Below, one piece after another: positions 9,932 to 20,630 of a stretch of DNA of 64,000 nucleotides. The first letter of the stretch is position 1; every line of letters starts with the position of its first letter. Made by a program: the position numbers and the translations under genes. The notes beneath the pieces were generated by a model that was not told where the DNA came from, ran no database searches, and worked only from the letters and a program-made list of their open reading frames with translations. The DNA comes from Phytophthora quininea (taxonomy: Eukaryota > Oomycota > Peronosporomycetes > Peronosporales > Peronosporaceae): positions 682,001 to 746,000 of the forward strand of contig JAAVTG010000672.1 in the NCBI GenBank assembly GCA_011947345.1, written 5' to 3'.

Positions 9932-12900
9932 ATGGACAAGGATCAGGTGAAGCTCAAGCTGCTGCAGGAGCAGGAGCGATGGTAGCACGCCCCTTCTGAA
10001 GGTGTATTCTATTGTAACAACCTCTCACACACTTGCTGTGCCTGTAGGAAGAAGGAACAGTTCGCTGCTGGCTGTACAAACCTCCCGTCGCTCGACGTTT
10101 GGAGTGTGGGGAAGCTCCTGCGTGTTATTGAGGCTGCCAAAGTTGATGAAGACTCCAAAGGATATCTACTACAGCATGGGATTATCCTGCACGAAGTTGG
10201 CTGTAACGAGGAGCGCCGAATGTCGTCTGGAAGCGCCGCCGAGGCTTCTGTTGTGACCTTCTCGTCCAGTCGCTTGTGGCTCACTGGGTTCCTCCGGCTC
10301 AGAGAAGACACTGACAGTTCTCACGGTTTACAATTGTGTGATGCAAGTTCCCAACTCCCGAGCTATTTATTGGATCCAAGTCCGCAGCTAGTGAATCACT
10401 TGGTGCTGGTGAAGAAGTGGGTGTTGGTGGATAAGCATTTCCGTGGCGTGAGGACGAACACCTCCATGTTTCTCGAAGTACACGACGAGGAAAACGTTGC
10501 GTTGCTGCCCAGCAGTGATCCATACGCGGGCTGGACACAAGATCGAGTGCAGGAAGTATTGGAGAAGAACTATCCAACAAAGAACCGCCGGTGTACACCG
10601 GAACGCGGCCGTGGGCTGCAGTCACAACAAAAGATGGGACCGATAAAGTGGCAGAATGCATCACGCCGAAAGGCTCTGACAAACAGAAGAAGCGGAGGCG
10701 TGTCCACGCAGTGTTGGGATGGGTGTCAAGTGTGAGTCCAATTTCGTGGCAGAAAGACCGAGAAAGCAGCCACTTTTTCGTCGAGATGGAGCAACTCTCG
10801 GGTTGTAGTGCTTTGGCGCAGCGGGGTGTCGTCAGTGTGATGTTTGCGGGAGTCACGAATGTGCGGTGGCATTTATTTCTCCGTCCGCAGAAGATTGTGC
10901 TGGTAACAGATTTAGTGAAAGTGTATTCTCGAGAGTGTGAAATGTTTCTGCTGCAGGCGACTGACGGCTACGTGCTAGAAAACTCTCCAGGATCGGTGTC
11001 GAGTGTACTGAAGACAGCAGTTTTGGTATTGGGGACGCTCCCATCACTGCAGTCGAATATCCAGTCGCTGATTAGGACTTCACATGCCTCGTTCTCCAGA
11101 CGTGTAACTTCTCAGTATTGTGGCAAGCTCGTCGACTTCACAGGACGAGTCGGGACGCTTTTGTGGGATGAGTGCATTGAATTGGTCGGGCTTGATGGAA
11201 CTCGTGCCCTTCTGTGCTTGTTTCGATTTCCGATGGCGCACGAGTTCATTCGTCTTCGCGAAGGAACGGTTGTGCAAGTCTCGGATGCACATGTTGTTCG
11301 GTGGCCCACGCCTGTCGGAGGAATGTTAGTGGTTGGGATGTGTTCCAGGAGCCATTTATCAATCACGTCATGGTGCGACCCGAAGAATCCCTGTATTGTG
11401 GAGGGTCTTAAGTATCGTCAGGGCCAAACTCGGAGAAAATGGCTGGATCTTGGCGACTTCAGCCGCCAATCTACAACGCTGACAATGTGGTTGCTGGAGA
11501 TACTAGAGCTGTTGGCCGCTAAATTCTGGTTTGCATCCGACGCCCCAACGCAAGGTGGATCGTCGCTCATGTCCTTCCCACATGTCCGACGACGACAAGC
11601 AGTAGCTAAGGTGGTCGAGAAGCTTGGAATATTGCTTGATGGAGGCTATAAGCGCGAGGCGGAAACTCTCGGGGCGACGTTTTTGAAATGTCATGCGCAT
11701 GGTGCGAGCAACTGCGGCGCTGTTCAACTGTCGCCAAAGGACAAGACGCTCGTATCGAGGCGAGTCTTGACAATACACGAGCTTAAAATATTTGGAAGGC
11801 AACGACTAGAGCAATTGATGAAAAGCAACCCCGACAAACCGTATTCCGTGCAGATAACTTGTGCTGCTGACCTTGATTGGTGTTTGTTGCTCGGATGCAT
11901 CCGCGGCGACATGAACCGTGGCAGCTTAGAGGTGTGCGACCGAACTGGGTCGCTACCACTGCGGGTGAATTGCGTTGATGATACAGGAGAGCCCGTTCCT
12001 TCGCCAACAAAACATGGCTTTTACTTATTTCGTGACTTTAATCTTTTGATCGAGAACTATGACGAGGTGTCTGGGCTCCGAGACAGTGAAAAGGTGCCGC
12101 TGGTGTACTGTGTCCGTTGTTCTTTACGCAGTGTGGAGTACCTTTCGCTGGATGATGTCGAGAAGGAAGACGTTTCCCCGAAAGAGCCGCTGGTGGGAAA
12201 AACAGAAAGCTTGAGGCAGAAAAGCTTGAGGCAGAAAAGCTTGTCCATGTTGGTAGCTTGCTCTGTCATCAACTCCACGACTCCCTTGACGATAGTGGAG
12301 ATCGGGCCAGCTCTATTTCGAAAGTGCGTTCGGACCTGCACCAGTCTCACTACATTTCACTGGTCGGATTAATCGTAAAGAAGCAATACGACTGGAAGCT
12401 CGCAATGACAAAGCACCAGCGCAAGAATTCTTCACAGACTGCAACTATCGGAGTAAAGCGTTCTCGCGGAGCGCCGCCAACCAATCCGAGCAGGCGGTTG
12501 TCGTGCGTACTCCGCGTTCGTGACCTCCAGCGTCTTGATACCGTGGAGGTTCGAGTTGATGCATCCCGCTTTGGCTTGTTGGCCGCGGTTCAGACGAACG
12601 ACGTGGTGGAGTTTACTCGCCTCCAGGGCTTTGTTGCCCGGTCGAGCTTCAAAGTATACTTGAACTGGAGCGAGGCCACAACGATTCGCTCAGCTCCCAA
12701 CAAGACCAAACTGTTGGTGCCTGCCGACGCCAACCTGTATGGCTCCATGGACACTACTTTCCTCAACAGCCTCTACAATTCGTCGTGTGTCGACCGCAGA
12801 CTGTATCGGTACGTCGTTGAAGCCGTGCACATCAACTACGTCGTGCTGAAGCGACGATGCCGAGCTTGCCATGAAGCGCTGCAGCTGGACAGGCGACGGG

Positions 12901-13471
12901 GTGTTGGAAACACCCAGAGACGCAGGGTGGAGCAGCACTCCACCGCGATTGCTTGTGGCGACAACACCTGCAGCCATCTGATCCCGCCTTCAAGACGCGC
13001 ACGCGGATGAGCACGACGGTGCGCTGCATCATCGACGACGGCTCCGGCCAGGCCGAGCTGTTCATGGAGGACGAGGTCGCGTGGGAGTTGCTGACTTGCA
13101 CCGCTAACCAACGTCGTCGCTTTGAAGAGATTCTGTCCGTGTACGTCGACGAGCTCAGCTACTTCTCCGGCAACGGCGGCGGCTCGTTCGCGACCAGCAA
13201 GGCCGAGCGCGAGAAGCAGTACTACCAGAACGAACTGCGCGCGTTCGTGTTCGCGTGTCTGCCGTCGCTGCGGTCGCTTGCGGTGGTCGCCCAGCGCTTC
13301 TACAAGGCTTCGGACCAGCGGGAGGGCACCTCCATGCTCACGTTTGGCAAGGACATCCAGATCGTCACCAAGACAGTGCCGACCGTCAAATTGGAGGCCA
13401 GACGCGTGGACCGACTGCACGTGCGCAGCGAACTGCAAAGAGTCTCGCGAGACTGCGATCTCGAGCGTAAC
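9932..13471 (+). repeat. Right arm of the 3.5-kb inverted repeat
   Basis: Partner of 3385-6909 in opposite orientation. It begins at ATG 9932 and ends at GAGCGTAAC near 13471, after which the sequence is unrelated to the flank of the left arm. The two arms enclose a spacer of about 3.0 kb with four genes. Confidence 0.95.
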
Positions 13472-13477
13472 GTTTAA
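9932..13477 (+). pseudogene. CTC1-like OB-fold protein, copy B, 3'-truncated duplicate
   Basis: Inverted duplicate of the gene at 3352-6909. Exon 1 is 9932-9981, the intron 9982-10047, and the remainder runs to TAA 13477. The copy contains the same OB-fold segments and Cys/His cluster. Its C-terminus ends LERNV, replacing the last residues of copy A because the duplication stops inside the final codons. Breaks: the shared missing A near 10577-10579; a lesion near 12190 (GGGGAAAGAC in copy A, GGGAAAAAC here) followed by an in-frame 15-bp tandem duplication (CTTGAGGCAGAAAAG); and G5 to G4 at 12898-12901. The G-run loss may be a base-call error. The substitution plus duplication near 12190-12239 looks real. 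Whether this copy is expressed is unknown. It could be a young pseudogene. Confidence 0.7.
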
Positions 13478-13654
13478 CACCCACTGGCGTTATCGCCTGT
13501 CTTCAAACGCCAGCGATCTTCACAAGTTTGCTTTGGATTCAGGTTGACCGGTTGCCGAGCAGCCTTGCAGACACTCCATGTAGCTAGTCTAAGCCAGGAT
13601 CAATGTCAGTTTTCTTTTCTCCTTCCAGAACTCAAGTGGGTTTGGCACGTTGCC
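13478..13654. other. Spacer, no feature seen
   Basis: This is the junction between the end of the inverted repeat and the transposon remains. It holds an imperfect inverted pair around TGGCGTTATCGCC and AAACGCCAGCG (13484-13516). No gene is recognised. Confidence 0.4.
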
Positions 13655-14333
13655 TTACGAGGAGATCCGTAGTATGAGAGAGAACGGTACCTTCTTGAAA
13701 GTGAGCCAATTCAACCGCTGGGCTGCTGCGGACTTGTTCAGGATCATTTCTCTGTAGTACGAGATCATGCCCAAGAAGCGCCGGAGCTCCTTTCTGTATT
13801 TGAGTTCTGCTATCTGTTGGATAGCTTCGACTTTCTTGCTCTGAGGTTTGATTCCAGTTGCTGTTAGCGTGAACGCCTGATAATCAACTTCTTCGCGAAG
13901 GATATGGCACTTGCGAGCATTCAGCGTCATAACTTCGCAGTCGCTCGAATACTGTCCGTAGATGTTCGAGATGATCTTTTCGTTCTTAGAGAATACCACA
14001 ATGACGCACGGCAAGTCCCCGAGAATCCTTTCCATGCAGGATTGGTACTCGTCAGGTGCCGTCGAAATCCTCACAGGTAAACTTTTGAACTGGAACTTGC
14101 CAAACGGAAGACAAAACGCGGTTGCATCTCTGCTTTCTCGTACCAGTCGTCGTGCAAAGTATCCCATGTTAGCGTCCAACGTAGTCATGCACTTGGCTTT
14201 ATCCAAACGGAGCAGAATCTCACGGATTTTGGGCATGAAATATGGCGATCGCTTCAGGTTTTCATTCAGATCTCGAAAATCAACGAGCAATCGCAATTCG
14301 CCATTCGGTTTCAACAGGAAAAACGCTGGTGCT
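13655..14333 (-). pseudogene. Ty3/gypsy reverse-transcriptase fragment
   Basis: Minus-strand frame with the first half of a gypsy-type reverse transcriptase: FFLLKPNGELRLLVDFRDLN (fingers), then TLDANMGYFARRL and a FGKFQFKSLPVRISTAP stretch. Where the catalytic YxDD box should be the sequence reads IVVFSKNE, so the active site is gone. The tail includes LRRFLGMISYYREMI, typical of the RT-RNase H connection. The fragment begins abruptly at the border with the 317-bp unit and ends without RNase H or integrase. It is a dead piece of a retroelement. Confidence 0.85.
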
Positions 14334-14650
14334 TGTAATGGCTCAGTTACTACGTGGACGCACAAGTTGCCAAAGTTCCTGCTTGTCGGTACTTCCAGTG
14401 TCGACGCCAAACGAATCAGAGCTCTTCTCAGGACGGACGCGTTGGCATCGGATATGTGGACCAGTCAGAGCACGGATCGACCAGGAGTCAAGTCTTCTTA
14501 CCTACGTCATCTGTGCATGTTTGCATCAGCGCCTCCATGGTCTCCATGGAAGGCCCCTTCAGCGTTAGCTTTGGTAGTCTCAGCTCGATCGCTAACCTCA
14601 ATTTGATTCACTTTGCAATTTCCTCTGCACAGCACAAGCGGTTCATTACA
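14334..14650 (-). repeat. 317-bp unit, left copy
   Basis: Near-identical in reverse orientation to 20631-20946. The match runs from TGTAATGGCTCAGTTAC (this strand) to GTTCATTACA. In this copy the unit directly precedes the RT fragment on the minus strand. In the other copy it directly follows the coding sequence that normally precedes RT. Its frames are broken in both copies. It may be an internal retroelement segment or an inserted sequence. Confidence 0.85.
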
Positions 14651-14802
14651 AGTGGTAGCACTTTCGCGTTGAGAGAGAAATCGACACGTCTGGATCTTCT
14701 TTGGTGCCGATCCTTCACTCGCGAAATCTGGAATCGCCCCGCTGTCTTCGGCCTTCACTACAACTTCGATAACTCCGTTCCTGTTCACTGCTTCGCTCAC
14801 CG
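14651..14802. other. Spacer between nested retroelement pieces
   Basis: About 150 bp between the 317-bp unit and the Gag start at 14803. I see no long terminal repeat or tRNA primer-binding site that I can support. Confidence 0.3.
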
Positions 14803-15768
14803 ATGGAAGACGCCGGAAGTGCCGGTGACACGTCTGGCGGTGCTGCAGCCTCAAACGTGTACGAGCACTTCGCTCAGGCGATCGACCGCATCGCTGTGGG
14901 TCTGAGTCAACAAAATGCTCAGATGTACCAAGATTTTCAGTCGCAGTTGCATGCTTACCAGCAGCAACTTCAGCACCAAGTCGCTGCCCCTCAACCTGCC
15001 CGCGAGTTCCGACTGGAAGGCGTAACGATGCCGACCTTCAGTGGAAAACCCACTGTGTCCGTTGAGGAATTCATTTTCCGCGCGAAACTGTTCATGGAGG
15101 GGAAGTGCATCGACTACAGGGTCGATAGCAACCATGCCCGTGTGGTCGCCATTCTCACCGCGAACCTACGAGAAGGTGCTGCGTCATGGTACCACGCTCA
15201 AGTGGTGATCGACCATGTCCGATTCGCCGACATCGAGTCTCTCGTGAATGCCCTGCGGCGCAAGTTCGTGCCTCCCGACCAGCAGTTTCGGCTGAGAGCC
15301 GAACTGAAGTCTTGCCGTCAACAGGGATCGGTAGAAGACTATGTGCGCGATTTTCATCGGCTCATGGCGCAAATTCGCCAAATGAGTCCGATGGACCAAG
15401 TGGATCACTTTTGTGACGGCCTGAAGTCCGAGACACGGAAGAAAGTGATGTATCTGCGCTGCGGTACGCTTGCTGAAGCGATAGCAGCAGCCCAAGCTTT
15501 CGAGCGGACGCACTTTCACTCGTCGGCAGACCATGGACGTTCAGGACATAATAACCATCGAGGACCCGCTCAACGTGCTGCCAACGATGGGCCGACACCC
15601 ATGGATATCTCTGCAAACGACACGCGTGCAATCATCAAGGAGCAGTGTCGCCGCCAGAATCTGTGCTTCTACTGCAAACGCAGCGACCACCGTATCAACG
15701 ACTATCCCCGTCGCAAACAACACCAAAGCACTGGATATCAGGGAAACGGGCGAGCTCGGCGGACGTAA
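14803..15768 (+). CDS. Retroelement Gag protein (Ty3/gypsy)
   Basis: Intact 321-residue frame. It has a Gln-rich N-terminus, then the retrotransposon Gag core: MPTFSGKPTVSVEEFIFRAK, WYHAQVV, and a region around EDYVRDFHRLMAQIRQMSP with DHFCDGLKSETRKKVM. Near the C-terminus a zinc knuckle reads CFYCKRSDHRINDYP. The CX2CX4H part is present but the last Cys position is Tyr, so nucleic-acid binding is probably impaired. Gag proteins form the retrotransposon particle. The next frame (protease-RT) begins in another phase overlapping its end, as usual for gypsy elements. Confidence 0.88.
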   Translation: MEDAGSAGDTSGGAAASNVYEHFAQAIDRIAVGLSQQNAQMYQDFQSQLHAYQQQLQHQVAAPQPAREFRLEGVTMPTFSGKPTVSVEEFIFRAKLFMEGKCIDYRVDSNHARVVAILTANLREGAASWYHAQVVIDHVRFADIESLVNALRRKFVPPDQQFRLRAELKSCRQQGSVEDYVRDFHRLMAQIRQMSPMDQVDHFCDGLKSETRKKVMYLRCGTLAEAIAAAQAFERTHFHSSADHGRSGHNNHRGPAQRAANDGPTPMDISANDTRAIIKEQCRRQNLCFYCKRSDHRINDYPRRKQHQSTGYQGNGRARRT

Positions 15769-15779
15769 GTAGAGTGTCC

Positions 15780-18530
15780 GTCGAGCGAACTATCAGTTTT
15801 CAACCTCCAACAGTTCAAATGGACACAACAATCATCGAGATGGCCGAGTTGTCAACGTCTGAGATGACGGTCACGCCACAAGAAGAGTCGTCGACGAGGC
15901 CTTTGCTCCAGACCGTGAGAATCTTGGATCGTGACTGCTCTATGCTTATTGACTCTGGAGCGTCTCACTGTGTTTTGTCATCGGGACGTGGCTTTGGCAC
16001 GTCAAATATGCCCACTATGGCGCTAGTGGCTCGTGGATTTGATGGTCAAGAGCAGCAGCGTACAGTTCCTATCGCCGACCTCGAGGTGACCTGCGGTGAC
16101 TCCGCTGTGAAAGTTCCGTTTGTGTTTTGGCCACTCAAGTACGAGTACGACGGGATTTTAGGACGCACGTGGCTGGAAGCGAGCAATCCTGTAATTGACT
16201 GGCTGTCACGGACGGTGTCATGGCCAACTACCCATCAAGAGCCTTCTCCTTCTAACGGCGACGCCAGTTCACTTCCTACGGAATCCACATGGGATGACTA
16301 CGTTGTTCCTGTGGCAAACAAGAACGGTTTAGCTCCTGTGGAAGTCTCGCTGCAATCTTTTCGAAGGCGCCTGGAAAATCATGAATACCTGGAAATCTTC
16401 CAGTTAGTGCTGGAATCTGGAGTGTTGCCGAAGCCGACTCCAAGAGACGTTGTGATTTTACTCAATGAGTTCGACAATGTGTTCCCATCGTCACTTCCCA
16501 ACGACCTCCCTCCCCGCCGTGAAATTCAGCACAACATCCAGCTCAAGTCAGATGCTGTTCCGTCCTCCCGAGCTCCGTTTCGTCACGCACGTATCGAAGA
16601 GAAAACCCTCACTGTGTTTGTGAAGGAGCTGCTGGGCAAAAACAACATCGAGGAGTCAAACTCGGCCTGGGTATCTAACATTTTTGCGATCACGAAGAAT
16701 GACGCCAAGACTAGATCGGCACTCTCGCGAGCACAGTGGCTGCGCACGGGTGACGCTGATGTACCCATCCGCTGGGTAATCGACTACCGTCATTTAAACT
16801 CCCAGAGTGTGATCCCAAAAATCCGCTGCCCCGAGTCGATGACATTTTCGACAAGCTGAGTGGTGCGACGTTCTTCTCATCTTTGGATTTAACGTCCGGT
16901 TACCATCAGATGCTGCTGGAACCCCGAGCACGAGAGCTAACAGCCTTCCACGCTAATGGTGAGCTTTACCAGTGGGTAGTGGCTCCAGCGGGTCTTGCTG
17001 GCATGCCGGGTTCCTGGTCAAGACTCATGCACCATCTTCTCGGACGTCCCAAGTTTCAAGCTTTCTGCGTTGTCTACCTGGATGACATATGTGTGTTTTC
17101 GGCGACAATGGCAGAGCATGTTCTGCACATTCGAGAGGTCTTAATGGTGCTCCGTGAGGCGAAGTTATACGCACGCAAAGAAAATGCAAGTGGGCGCAAC
17201 GTTCCATTGTATTTCTTGGTCACCAGATTTCGGCTTCAACTATTACCCTGGATCCTGCTAAAACTCAAGCCATCAGTCACACGCAGTCGCCAAGAAACCG
17301 AAAAGAGCTCCAACGCTTCTTAGGTCTCTGTGGATACTACCGCATATTTATCCCACAGTACTCTGCGCTGGTGTTCCCGCTTACTGAACTGGTAAAGACA
17401 GCAAATGGTTGGCGCTGGGGTACGGACGAAAGCCAAGCTTTCGATTAAGTCTGTGAACTTCTGCAGCGCTCACCTGTGCTGCACCTTCCCAATTTCGCAC
17501 TGCCATTTTTCGTGACTACGGATGCTTCGGATGTGGCTGTCGGGGGTGTCTTGAGCCATGTGACCAATGGTTCGGAACACCCGCTAGCGTTTCTGAGTCG
17601 AAAGCTCAGTGACACGGAGAAGCGTTGGCCAGCGCACGAAAAAGAACTTTTGCCATTAAGTTCTGTGTGGAAAAGTGGCGTGTCTACCTTCTCGGTCACG
17701 TGTTCACTGTCTATACGGACAGCTCAGCGTGCAAGTGGTTTTTCAGCAAACCAACGCTATCTCCAAAGCTTCTCCGGTGGTTGGATTTGTTCAACCAGTT
17801 TACGTTCAAGGTTTATCACAAGCCAGGCCACACGAACGTCATCGCTGATGCACTATCTCGTCCTGTCGAGGTTAGTGCAGTGGCAATAGCAGGCCCCGAT
17901 CCGGCGTTAGCCGAACGTATCAAGGCACTATATTCTGTCGATGAGTTCTGCTCTTCTGGATTGGAACAACTTCGTGCGAGGGAGAGGGCGGCGACGACCA
18001 AGTATGCGCTTCAAGACGGTCTTCTGATTTTACGCGAAGGAAATCGGGTTGTTCTTCCCAGAGATGACCGACTTTTGCTGGATGTGCTGGTGCACAATCA
18101 CGACAATGCAGTCATTGCACACCCTGGCACGGTCAGAACCTTCCTCGCCCTACGTCAGCACTTCTTTGGAAAAACATGAGAGACTCTTTGGACGAGTACA
18201 TACGCACCTTTGACTTGTTCTCGCAACAAGTCTGGTGGACGTCGCCGGGGACTACTGCAGCCGCTGCCAATTCCTACTGCACCGTGGACTGACATCTCGA
18301 TGGGCTTCGTGACTGGGCTTCCGGTGTCAAATGGATTTGACGCGGTGTACGTCGCCGTTTGTCGTCTCAGTAAACGTGCAAGATATTTACCAACGCGGAA
18401 GGATGCGACAGCGATGGATGTTGCGCAGTTGTTTTTCAACAACATCATTGCGATTCACGGTACACCAAGATCGATCGTCTCTGATAGGGACCCAAAGTTC
18501 CTAAGTGATCCCTGGACTTCAATTGCTGAA
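15780..18530 (+). pseudogene. Gypsy Pol polyprotein, broken
   Basis: Protease active site MLIDSGASHCVL near 15950, followed by DGILGRTWLE. RT begins near 16480 with PPRREIQHNIQL and includes WVIDYRHLNSQS. After a frame change near 16850 come LDLTSGYHQM and the catalytic box VVYLDDICVFS near 17078. RNase H near 17510 has VTTDASDVAVGGVLS, then after another shift VYTDSSACKWF and HKPGHTNVIADALSR. The integrase zinc segment keeps H residues, but the expected CxxC reads FDLF (both Cys to Phe, near 18211). The core has the first Asp in WTDISMGFVTGLP and the second in IVSDRDPKF, and is cut before the catalytic Glu. It is not functional. Confidence 0.88.
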
Positions 18531-18544
18531 AATATGATCTATAA

Positions 18545-19072
18545 AAATCCAGCCGCTCTGTTGTTGGCCAGATGCATTTTTTCGGACTCAACTCAAAGGC
18601 TATGAGACGATGACATGCGTCAGGATATTGATGCTCTTCTCGTACGCTACACCGTTCAGGATCGAAGTGGCTGTGCCCAGTACTAGCTGCCTGGGAACTC
18701 AAGGGTCATGCCATGCAAGCAGGACCTCGTTTGACTCTGTGTTCCGTCAGCGTCAGCACTGTTCTCACAGCAAATAGCCTCCCAATCGCGATCAAGTCCG
18801 CGGTCGCTTCGGTAGGAGCGGATCCTGTTCACTTTGGTACACACTCCACGAGGAGCGGAGGCGCTACCGCGATGTTTTCGGCTAAAGTAAACCGACTCAC
18901 CATAAAACTGTTTGGAAGGTGGTCATCGGATACCTACGTGCGCTGCACGAGGATCAACGAATTAGTGTCGAAGTCTCTTGCCACCAGAATGACGAACGGC
19001 GCATTGCCACGTGTTAGCCCGGCTGCACCGGTGGGGCTCCGTCCATTTTCAATCTCGGGCCGGCCTCGCTAA
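18545..19072 (+). pseudogene. Tyrosine-recombinase (DNA breaking-rejoining) fragment
   Basis: A 120-residue open frame (18713-19072) plus a broken upstream part resembles the catalytic half of tyrosine recombinases from eukaryotic transposons (Crypton/DIRS-like). It contains HFGTHSTRSGGATAMF (the HxxR box) and then LFGRWSSDTYVRCTRI, where the usual pattern is GRWxSDxYxxY. The position of the nucleophilic Tyr is Cys (TGC), one base from Tyr (TAC). The first catalytic Arg region is not recognisable. The fragment abuts the truncated integrase at about 18530-18545, so one element inserted into or recombined with the other. Confidence 0.65.
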
Positions 19073-20340
19073 TTCACTACAATACGACGTGATTGTGCCC
19101 CAAATCGCTGTAATGACGCGGAAAACATAATTTTTGGATCTCATTTGGTCGATGAGCGTTGTCATCTCCCAGTTCTGCCACGGAAGGTGGGCCTTGTCCA
19201 GGGTTGGTTGGATTGATGATCGTAGTGAACATTGCTTCGTGAATCCGTTCGAGAGCAGGGTAGTTCCAGTTGCTGGTCGGAAACTGCTGGCACCCCATCG
19301 TCATTGCTATCACTGGGTAAACTTCCCCTCAAATGGCGTCCAGATTGGCTTGAATAGGACCTTGGGAAGTGGAGATGATAAGGACAGCGTCCGAGTATCC
19401 CGTTACCTGGCCGTATCGAAATTCCCCGTCTAGTAGTGTACATACCGCCTTTCATACCCAAGTTCCAAACTGAAGCCCACCTTCAGCGCCGAGGTTAACC
19501 CTTCGGGATAGTGCAACAGCCCGAGAAAGCTTGAGCGTTTGAGCAGCACCGTTCGTGGCTTCATCAACTTGAACAGAGACCGTATTGCCGCGTGAGCTAT
19601 TCACCTTAGAGTTGGCTGGAGTCGCGATCGCCCCGTTGACATCTTCCGGGACGAGAAGGAGGTTGCGCCGCGCGGCAGAGTGGCTGGAGGGGCATCTTGC
19701 TCTATTGGTGGCCCTTGGTCGAGTTGGTTTCGCTTGTGCTGCTTGTAGAAAACTACAAAATGACTGACTGTCGCTACAACTCCTACGCTACATCCCAGGT
19801 ATAAAAATACTTCGTCGTGGGTTCTTGTCGGGGACGACACTCTAAGTTTGATGACATCGCCTTCCAAACCTGGAAAACTTCGAGGTGTATTGGATAGCTA
19901 TTATAATATAAATGTTTCAGAATTCAAGATAATTCCAAATGCATTAGAAACTTCAAATCAGAACACTATCTCAGTACGTGCGGCCTCACAGTCAATTATT
20001 TGCACTTGTATAGGTAGTTATATTAGTTAATAGTTTAGCCAATTAGAAGTATGTATTTGGTGGCCTGACAAACAGACGGACACGCACTTATTGTTTAAGA
20101 TGCACTCGCATGGTATTGATATAAGCGCCATTAATATTAACAACAAATAACTTTTCTTGAATCTTATGGTGCGGTCTGTCATGCAGACCTTAGACTCTGA
20201 AGTCAGCAATGAATGCTGGACATATTGACCCTGCGAAAGAAATCGGTGTATTCATGTAATAAAACAATGTGAAGGTATGACGAAGATAATCTTTCCATTG
20301 ACATTATTTATCACAAAACTAAATAGATTGTACTCGTTGC
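19073..20340. other. Transposon-derived or unassigned DNA
   Basis: No recognisable gene. A minus-strand open frame at 19077-19313 has ordinary composition but no family I recognise. The part from about 19880 is A/T-rich with no gene signal. Confidence 0.4.
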
Positions 20341-20630
20341 AGGGCTACGGAAAAAGCGCCACGCCAATCGACCTGTTTCCAGCACCTGGATGAAGTCATA
20401 CATCACTGCTATTTAAAGTTACTCGAGGAGTACATCGATATCAACAACGGCAGACTCGGCGAAATACGTCTCCCCGATTATACGTTGCCTCTCAGTGTCG
20501 ATTACGTACCAGTCCACCCGAAGCCGTACGCGATTCCTCGCAGTCAAGAAGCGGCTGCCCGTGAAGTGATACAGCGACTCATCGCCTTTGACGTCATTGA
20601 ACAGATCTATGATTCCGAGTCAGCAGCACT
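20341..20630 (+). pseudogene. Gypsy Pol fragment (linker before RT)
   Basis: The plus-strand frame near 20500-20630 reads VDYVPVHPKPYAIPRSQE, then EVIQRLIAFDVIEQIYDSES. This is the segment that normally precedes the reverse-transcriptase fingers (FFLLKPNGELR) of gypsy elements. The RT continuation is not here. The 317-bp unit follows, and the RT continuation sits in the inverted copy at 14333-13655. It is probably the other half of the same or a sister element. Confidence 0.7.

Larger units (their letters stand above)
14803..18530 (+). mobile_element. Decayed Ty3/gypsy retrotransposon (Gag-Pol)
   Basis: The order Gag, aspartic protease, reverse transcriptase, RNase H, integrase is the Ty3/gypsy order. 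The element is broken: several frame changes in Pol, a damaged zinc knuckle in Gag, and loss of the integrase C-terminus at about 18530, where unrelated sequence begins. No flanking long terminal repeats were recognised, so true ends are unknown. It lies inside or beside an older gypsy element of another family whose pieces are at 13655-14333 and 20341-20630. Confidence 0.85.

Noticed and set aside
14803..18530. An intact LTR retrotransposon with paired long terminal repeats
   Set aside because: I compared the flanks and found no direct repeat pair, primer-binding site or polypurine tract I could support.
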